Source of the DNA: JACVRN01 sp036389255
Lineage (GTDB): Bacteria > Acidobacteriota > Blastocatellia > Pyrinomonadales > Pyrinomonadaceae
NCBI GenBank assembly: GCA_036389255.1
Contig: DASVQI010000024.1
Location: 62,001-126,000, forward strand
Length of the DNA stretch: 64,000 nucleotides
Direction: 5' to 3'
Made by a program: the position numbers and the translations under genes. Under the pieces are notes generated by a model. That model ran no database searches, had not been told where the DNA came from, and worked only from the letters and a program-made list of their open reading frames with translations. Of the stretch, positions 60,084-64,000 are shown in pieces. Position 1 is the first letter of the stretch, and every line of letters begins with the position of its first letter.

Positions 60084-61979
60084 CTAATCACCGACGACCC
60101 CGGCCTCCTTGCGAGCGCCGAAGCCTTCCAGCACGTTGAAGACTTCGAGCGCGTAACGGACATTGCCGAAGGGGGCCGAAACTTGAACGCCCTGAATCTG
60201 GTCGCGCACCTCCGCTAAAGACTCGCGCGCAATCTTCAGTCCTTCATCGCGCGCCGCGTCCTTTCCTTTCTCCGAAGCGACGCGCATGCGCTCCATTATG
60301 GAGGGAGTGACGCGCACGCCCGGCACCTCGTTGTGCAGGAACTCGGCGTTGCGGAAGGAGACGAGCGGCCAGATGCCAGCGATTATGGGAATGCGAACGT
60401 GCTCTATGCGCCTGAGAAATTCGACAAGCTGCTCCGTGTCGAAGACGGGTTGTGTAATGGCGTACTGAGCGCCCGCCTCCACCTTCCACTCGAAGCGCTT
60501 TAGCTCTTCGTCCATGTTGAGCGCGCCGGGATTGACGCCTACGCCGATGCAGAAGGCCGTGGGGCAACCTATAGGATTGTTGCCGAGGTCTAGCCCGTGG
60601 TTGAGCTTGTTGACCATGTTCGTCAGGCCGATTGAGTCAATGTCGAAGACGGCAGTGGCGTCCGGGTACGGCCCCATCTTCGGCGGGTCGCCTGTAATCA
60701 AAAGAAGATTGTGGATGCCCAGCGCAGCCGCGCCCAGCAGGTCGCTCATCATGCCCAGTAGATTGCGGTCGCGGCAGCAGTAATGAAGCACTGCCTCTAT
60801 GCCTATGTCCCGCTCTACCAGCACGGCTGTCGCCTGTGCGCTCATGCGCGTTTGAGCGCGAGGCCCGTCCGGGATGTTGACGGCGTCCACGCCCGCCTCC
60901 TTCAAGAGGCGTATGGATTCCAGAGTCTTTGCGGCGTCACAGCCCTTTGGCGGAAGCACTTCGACCGATGTGACAAATTCACCGAAGGTAATCTTGCGCG
61001 ACCAGCGCGAGCGCTCTTCGGGCGCTACGACTTTTATGTCCGAGGGCGTCAGCTCGTCTATACGCTTGGCCTCCGCCTCTTTGATGACGACTCGCTGCTT
61101 GCGCGGGCTGGCGGCGCGCACGGCGTCCGAGATGAGCTTGATGTGCGCGGGAGTGGTGCCGCAGCAGCCGCCTATGAACTTTGCGCCGCTCTGTATGAAG
61201 CGTCGCGCGAACTTGGCCATGTACTCTGGCGAGCACATATAAAACTGTCTGCCCTGCACGTCGCGCGGCAGTCCCGCGTTAGGCTGCACAGAGAGCTTCT
61301 TCTCCGTCACGCTGCGCATCTTCTCAATGGCAGTCAGCAGCGTCGCAGGCCCTACGCTGCAATTAACGCCGATGACATCAGCGCCCCATTCGTCCAGCCG
61401 GGTCGTGAAGACTTCGGGCGTCGTGCCGAACGAGGTGTTGCCGTCGGGCAGTATCGTCATCTGCGCTATGATGGGAAGGTCGCAAAGCTCCTGCACGGCG
61501 CGCATGGCCTGACGCATCTCGGAGATGTCCGAGAATGTTTCTAGGATGAAGAGGTCTACGCCGCCGTCCAGAAGCGCGGAAACCTGCGCCTTGAACATCT
61601 CCTTGGCCTCTTCGAAAGAGGTCGGGCCGTAAGGCTCTATGCGTAGGCCGAGCGGGCCGACAGCGCCGGCTACAAAGGCGCGGTCGCTCGCTGCCTCTTT
61701 GGCTATACGGGCAGCCGCCACGTTGATGAGCCTGAGACTTCCTTCCAGCCCGTACTGTTGCAGCTTGTGAGCCGTCGCGCCGAAGGTGTTAGTCTCTATG
61801 ATATCGGCCCCGACGCGTATGTACTCCTGATGGACTTCGCGCACGAGGTCTGGGTTCGTCAGGTTCAGTTCATCGTAGGAGCGGTTGATGTAGATGCCCT
61901 TTTCATAGAGCATCGTTCCCATCGCGCCGTCGAAGACGCTCAACTCGTCGGATTCAAGAAGGTCTCTGATGTCTCTCAT
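60084..61979 (-). CDS. Bifunctional homocysteine S-methyltransferase/methylenetetrahydrofolate reductase
   Basis: 631 residues, YitJ-like fusion. Residues 1-290: a zinc homocysteine methyltransferase barrel with ligands Cys207 (GVNCSVGPA), Cys272 and Cys273 (GGCCGTTPAH). Residues about 325-610: a flavin-dependent MetF barrel (VEVLPPKGCDAAKTLESIRLLKEAGVDAVNIPD, LLLITGDPPK, FEWKVEAGAQYAITQPVFD). It could make methyl-THF and use a methyl donor to form methionine from homocysteine; no B12 domain is present, so the methyl donor is unclear. The leader carries a promoter, a SAM-II-like aptamer and a terminator-like hairpin that ends 16 bases before the ATG, implying repression by S-adenosylmethionine. 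Confidence 0.95.
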   Translation of the reverse strand: MRDIRDLLESDELSVFDGAMGTMLYEKGIYINRSYDELNLTNPDLVREVHQEYIRVGADIIETNTFGATAHKLQQYGLEGSLRLINVAAARIAKEAASDRAFVAGAVGPLGLRIEPYGPTSFEEAKEMFKAQVSALLDGGVDLFILETFSDISEMRQAMRAVQELCDLPIIAQMTILPDGNTSFGTTPEVFTTRLDEWGADVIGVNCSVGPATLLTAIEKMRSVTEKKLSVQPNAGLPRDVQGRQFYMCSPEYMAKFARRFIQSGAKFIGGCCGTTPAHIKLISDAVRAASPRKQRVVIKEAEAKRIDELTPSDIKVVAPEERSRWSRKITFGEFVTSVEVLPPKGCDAAKTLESIRLLKEAGVDAVNIPDGPRAQTRMSAQATAVLVERDIGIEAVLHYCCRDRNLLGMMSDLLGAAALGIHNLLLITGDPPKMGPYPDATAVFDIDSIGLTNMVNKLNHGLDLGNNPIGCPTAFCIGVGVNPGALNMDEELKRFEWKVEAGAQYAITQPVFDTEQLVEFLRRIEHVRIPIIAGIWPLVSFRNAEFLHNEVPGVRVTPSIMERMRVASEKGKDAARDEGLKIARESLAEVRDQIQGVQVSAPFGNVRYALEVFNVLEGFGARKEAGVVGD

Positions 61980-61994
61980 CTATTTCTAAAATAA

Positions 61995-62025
61995 GAAGTC
62001 CCGTGCCAAACCAGCACGGGACTTC
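61995..62025 (-). terminator. Terminator-like hairpin just upstream of the methyltransferase start (expression platform)
   Basis: GAAGTCCCGTGC/GCACGGGACTTC, a perfect 12-bp stem with a 7-base loop, followed on the minus strand by TTATTTT. CTTCAT/ATGAAG pairings with upstream sequence (around 62052-62057) could form a competing antiterminator. Confidence 0.7.
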
Positions 62026-62082
62026 ATTGAATCTGAAGTTTACGGGGCCTCATGAAGCTTCTCTATTCTTAAGGCCGGGCCG

Positions 62083-62136
62083 AGCTGTTTAGCGGATTAT
62101 TTTTCGTGGCCGCAAGTTGCCTTAACTCACCACGTT
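62083..62136 (-). promoter_or_regulatory. SAM-II-type riboswitch aptamer (probable)
   Basis: Minus strand, 5' to 3': stem CGTGG, TGAGTTAAGGCAACTTGCGG, stem CCACG, an A-rich link AAAAATAAT, then CCGCTAAACAGC. This matches the SAM-II (SAM_alpha) layout as I recall it: a GTGGTGATTTG-like 5' part, CTTGCnGCCACG, an A-rich segment and GCTAAA forming the H-type pseudoknot (here GCGG with CCGC). It starts about nine bases after the predicted transcription start. Differences: A-rich AAAAATAA where TTAAACAA is common. Confidence 0.75.
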
Positions 62137-62149
62137 TTCACTCACGCCG

Positions 62150-62178
62150 CTTATACGCCGCAAAAGTCTAACTGTCAA
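62150..62178 (-). promoter_or_regulatory. Promoter for the riboswitch-controlled methyltransferase/MTHFR gene
   Basis: TTGACA, a 17-base spacer and TATAAG on the minus strand, close to the sigma-70 consensus. Lies 31 bases beyond the mutM stop. Confidence 0.8.
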
Positions 62179-62209
62179 GCTGTAATTCGTTACTTCAGAC
62201 AACGCGCAG

Positions 62210-63043
62210 TCAGCCTCGCTGGCAGCGCGGGCAAAAGTATGTAGAGCGCCCTCCCTGTACTTCGCGGCGAATCTTCGCGCTGCATTTCACGCACGGCTCG
62301 TCCTCGCGGTCATAAACGCGCCAGCGCCCGCCCGTCCCGCCGCCGAAATAGCTCCCGCCGATATTTTCCGGGTCAATCTTTCGCCGCGAGCCGTTTTGAA
62401 TCGCTTCTTCAAGCACGCTAAGTATTGCCCTGTGCAGCGCGGGCACTCTGCGCGCGGACAAGGCGGCAGCCGACTGAAAAGGGTTTATGCGCGCCAGAAA
62501 CAGAGCCTCCGCCGCGTAAATGTTTCCGAGCCCCGTGACCCTTCGCTGGTCAAGCAGCGTCTCCTTCAGTGTGCGGCGCGAGCGCTGCAATGCTTCGTGC
62601 AGATAGCGGTGCGTGAACTCTTCCGAGAAAGGCTCAGGGGCAAGTGAGCTTAGCTCCTTCGTTTGCGATAACTCGTCGGCTCGCACCAGCTTCATCATGG
62701 CGAAGTGTCTCTGGTCTGTGAAGGCAAGCACTTCGCGGTTGTCCAGATGAAAGAGCGCATGCGTGTGCTTCGGAAGCTCCGACCCGTGCGGCAGGAGAAG
62801 AAAGCTTCCGGTCATTCTAAGGTGCGTGATGAGGACTAGCGAGGACGAGAGATGAATCAGAATGTGCTTTCCGCGACGGTCTACCCGCTCGACGCGCTTG
62901 CTCTTCAGAAGTCTGGAGAAATCTTCCGGCGTTGTAGCGGGCGCAAGCCCCGGTCGTATCAGGCTGGCGGACACGATGCGCCTGCCTCTTAAAAACTTAC
63001 CGAGCGCTCGCGCAACTAGTTCGACTTCGGGAAGCTCAGGCAT
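62210..63043 (-). CDS. mutM: Formamidopyrimidine-DNA glycosylase
   Basis: 277 residues. Begins PELPEVELVARAL (catalytic Pro2 and Glu3), contains RRGKHILIHL (conserved Lys), QRHFAMMKL and GLGNIYAAEALFLARINP (helix-two-turn-helix), and ends with the zinc finger CVKCSAKIRREVQGGRSTYFCPRC. It removes 8-oxoguanine and other oxidised purines and nicks the strand by beta,delta-elimination. Normal length, no anomalies. Confidence 0.97.
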   Translation of the reverse strand: MPELPEVELVARALGKFLRGRRIVSASLIRPGLAPATTPEDFSRLLKSKRVERVDRRGKHILIHLSSSLVLITHLRMTGSFLLLPHGSELPKHTHALFHLDNREVLAFTDQRHFAMMKLVRADELSQTKELSSLAPEPFSEEFTHRYLHEALQRSRRTLKETLLDQRRVTGLGNIYAAEALFLARINPFQSAAALSARRVPALHRAILSVLEEAIQNGSRRKIDPENIGGSYFGGGTGGRWRVYDREDEPCVKCSAKIRREVQGGRSTYFCPRCQRG

Positions 63044-63103
63044 AAAAGGGCGGCAGGTCGTGCGTCGGAAAAGAGTAAAGCGAGAGGGTGAGCCCCACGC
63101 GAA

Positions 63104-63187
63104 TCATTTTTTTAGAAACTTCCTGACAGAAATGATAAGCATGATTCCTATGAAAATCAGGAACCCGGAAAAGAGCGCCTCAGCCAT
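63104..63187 (-). CDS. 27-residue single-helix membrane protein
   Basis: Short gene: MAEALFSGFLIFIGIMLIIS followed by VRKFLKK, one membrane helix with a positive-inside tail. AGGGAGAGACG lies 4-14 bases before the ATG, and a promoter-like TTGACT-17-TATGCC precedes it. The promoter and ribosome-binding site closely match those of the next small gene (63300-63458), which supports coding. Function unknown. Confidence 0.6.
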   Translation of the reverse strand: MAEALFSGFLIFIGIMLIISVRKFLKK

Positions 63188-63210
63188 AACCGTCTCTCCC
63201 TAAATCGCAA

Positions 63211-63239
63211 GGCATAAAAGAACCCCGAGCCTGAGTCAA
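63211..63239 (-). promoter_or_regulatory. Promoter for the 27-residue membrane protein
   Basis: TTGACT, 17 bases, TATGCC; the sequence TTGACTCAGG is shared with the promoter at 63547-63575. Confidence 0.5.
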
Positions 63240-63299
63240 CGCCGAAGACGCCTCTCTTAAGACCCGCCTGTTTCAAACATTAAGAGCAAAAACCCTACT

Positions 63300-63458
63300 T
63301 CATCTAAAATATCCGAGCAGCAGCAGGATAATTACTATCAGCAATATCAATCCCAGAAGGCCGCTAGGATAGTAGCCCCAGCCGCGACTGTACGGCCAGC
63401 TCGGAACTGCTCCCAGAAGCAGCAGAATCAGTACGATTATCAGAATTGTGCCTAACAT
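63300..63458 (-). CDS. DUF3309-like small membrane protein
   Basis: 52 residues: MLGTILIIVLILLLLGAVPS, then a short aromatic loop WPYSRGWGYYPSG and a second helix LLGLILLIVIILLLL. This two-helix layout with a WP-S-WGY-PSG loop is that of DUF3309 proteins, whose function is unknown. GGGAGAG sits 6-12 bases before ATG 63458. Confidence 0.88.
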   Translation of the reverse strand: MLGTILIIVLILLLLGAVPSWPYSRGWGYYPSGLLGLILLIVIILLLLGYFR

Positions 63459-63546
63459 TTCGTCTCTCCCTTCGAATAAAGAGTCGAACCGTTTTCGGCT
63501 TTAACCCGGCCAAGCCGAACTACCTCTGTTTTCCGCTTGCGCCTAA

Positions 63547-63575
63547 AGGGTATGCCGGGCTGAATCCTGAGTCAA
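63547..63575 (-). promoter_or_regulatory. Promoter for the DUF3309-like gene
   Basis: TTGACT, a 17-base spacer and TACCCT; shares TTGACTCAGG with the promoter of the next small gene. The leader to ATG 63458 is about 80 bases. Confidence 0.5.
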
Positions 63576-63593
63576 TAGAAATAGTTGAGCAAT

Positions 63594-64000
63594 TCAGGAA
63601 TTGGAAGTCGCCCACCGCTCGCCTTCGCTGAGCAGCATCTCGGTCTTTTCGGGAGAGGTCGCCTCTGTGTAAACGCGCAGGACTGGCTCTGTGCCTGACT
63701 GGCGGAAGAGAAGCCACGACTCGTCTTCAAAAAGAAGCTTTGTGCCGTCGAGCCGCTCAACGCCCGCCACCACTTGACCGGCAATTTGTGAAGGCGGCTT
63801 CGCGGCCATCTCTTCAACGAGCGCGAGGCCGCGCTCTACAGGCATGTGCAGGTCGCTGCGGTTAAAGTAGAACTCGCCAAACTCCCTGTGCATGTCGCGC
63901 ACCATCTCCGAGGGAGGCTTGCCCGCAGTGACTACGGCTTCCAGAAAGAGAAGGCTGTTGAGTATGCCGTCGCGCTCCGGTATGTGCCCGGCGACGCCTA
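63594..64000 (-). CDS. Phosphohexomutase (phosphoglucomutase/phosphomannomutase family), C-terminal part
   Basis: Partial; the N-terminus lies beyond the right edge, 134 residues visible. GHIPERDGILNSLLFLEAVV belongs to the sugar-binding domain 3, and LFRQSGTEPVLRVYTEA is the phosphate-binding loop of domain 4 (RxSGTEPxxRxYxE). It interconverts hexose 1- and 6-phosphates; whether it is a GlmM-, ManB- or Pgm-type cannot be told because the active-site serine and metal loop are outside the window. Confidence 0.92.
   Translation of the reverse strand, partial: GVAGHIPERDGILNSLLFLEAVVTAGKPPSEMVRDMHREFGEFYFNRSDLHMPVERGLALVEEMAAKPPSQIAGQVVAGVERLDGTKLLFEDESWLLFRQSGTEPVLRVYTEATSPEKTEMLLSEGERWATSNS

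Overview
The window reads as chromosomal DNA from a GC-rich Gram-negative-type bacterium. It is most likely Acidobacteriota (Blastocatellia/Pyrinomonadaceae-like). This is an inference from the split glycine dehydrogenase order gcvT-H-PA-PB, the nuoA-N operon, a TIGR03437-like surface domain, PilZ, FHA and TPR proteins, and abundant short-unit hairpin repeats. No database search was possible. I saw no tRNA, rRNA, CRISPR array, insertion sequence or prophage.

Layout. 1-6.8 kb (minus): a UPF0104/FtsX fusion that runs off the left edge, an alkaline-phosphatase-fold membrane enzyme and a secreted helical protein. 7-10.6 kb: a GT39-type glycosyltransferase and an FHA-trypsin protein. 10.9-15.4 kb: the glycine cleavage system gcvT-gcvH-gcvPA-gcvPB. 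15.5-17.4 kb: an ECF sigma factor and a zinc-finger anti-sigma, separated by a 248-bp element with terminal inverted repeats. 17.7-21.2 kb (plus): two TPR-type membrane proteins around a YdjM-like hydrolase. 21.3-22.5 kb: an ATP-grasp ligase. 22.9-27.4 kb (plus): an exported protein, then a second sigma/anti-sigma pair with a catalytically dead HtrA-like PDZ protein. 27.5-36.3 kb: a circularly permuted ATP-grasp, PilZ, a GCS2-type carboxylate-amine ligase, a lytic transglycosylase with an EF-hand, a VWA/beta-helix protein and a class I glutamine amidotransferase with an unknown partner gene. 36.3-52.1 kb (minus): complex I as nuoABCDEFGHJKLM-(tlpA-like)-nuoN, with no nuoI. 52.4-54.4 kb (plus): a hypothetical protein plus thiS-thiG. 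54.1-58.8 kb (minus): a very large surface protein whose frame runs antisense into thiG. 59.2 kb to the end: a TIGR01777 epimerase, a bifunctional homocysteine methyltransferase/MTHFR behind a probable SAM-II riboswitch, mutM, two tiny membrane proteins with matching promoters and ribosome-binding sites, and the 3' end of a phosphohexomutase.

The most striking non-coding feature is a set of about 60-100-bp hairpins whose arms are tandem 7-bp (or 9-bp) units. They fill the spacers between co-directional genes almost from stop codon to start codon: five in the nuo operon, plus gcvT/gcvH, PDZ/ATP-grasp, ATP-grasp/PilZ and TPR/hydrolase. Several unit sequences recur at more than one site. A separate ~110-bp palindromic repeat occurs twice, in opposite orientations.

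How the genes work together: glycine cleavage, the methyltransferase/MTHFR and thiamine synthesis share one-carbon, glycine and sulfur metabolism. Complex I provides respiration. The two sigma/anti-sigma pairs and the PDZ protein look like envelope-stress control. The ligase and amidotransferase genes could make a small peptide or amide product, but that is inference.
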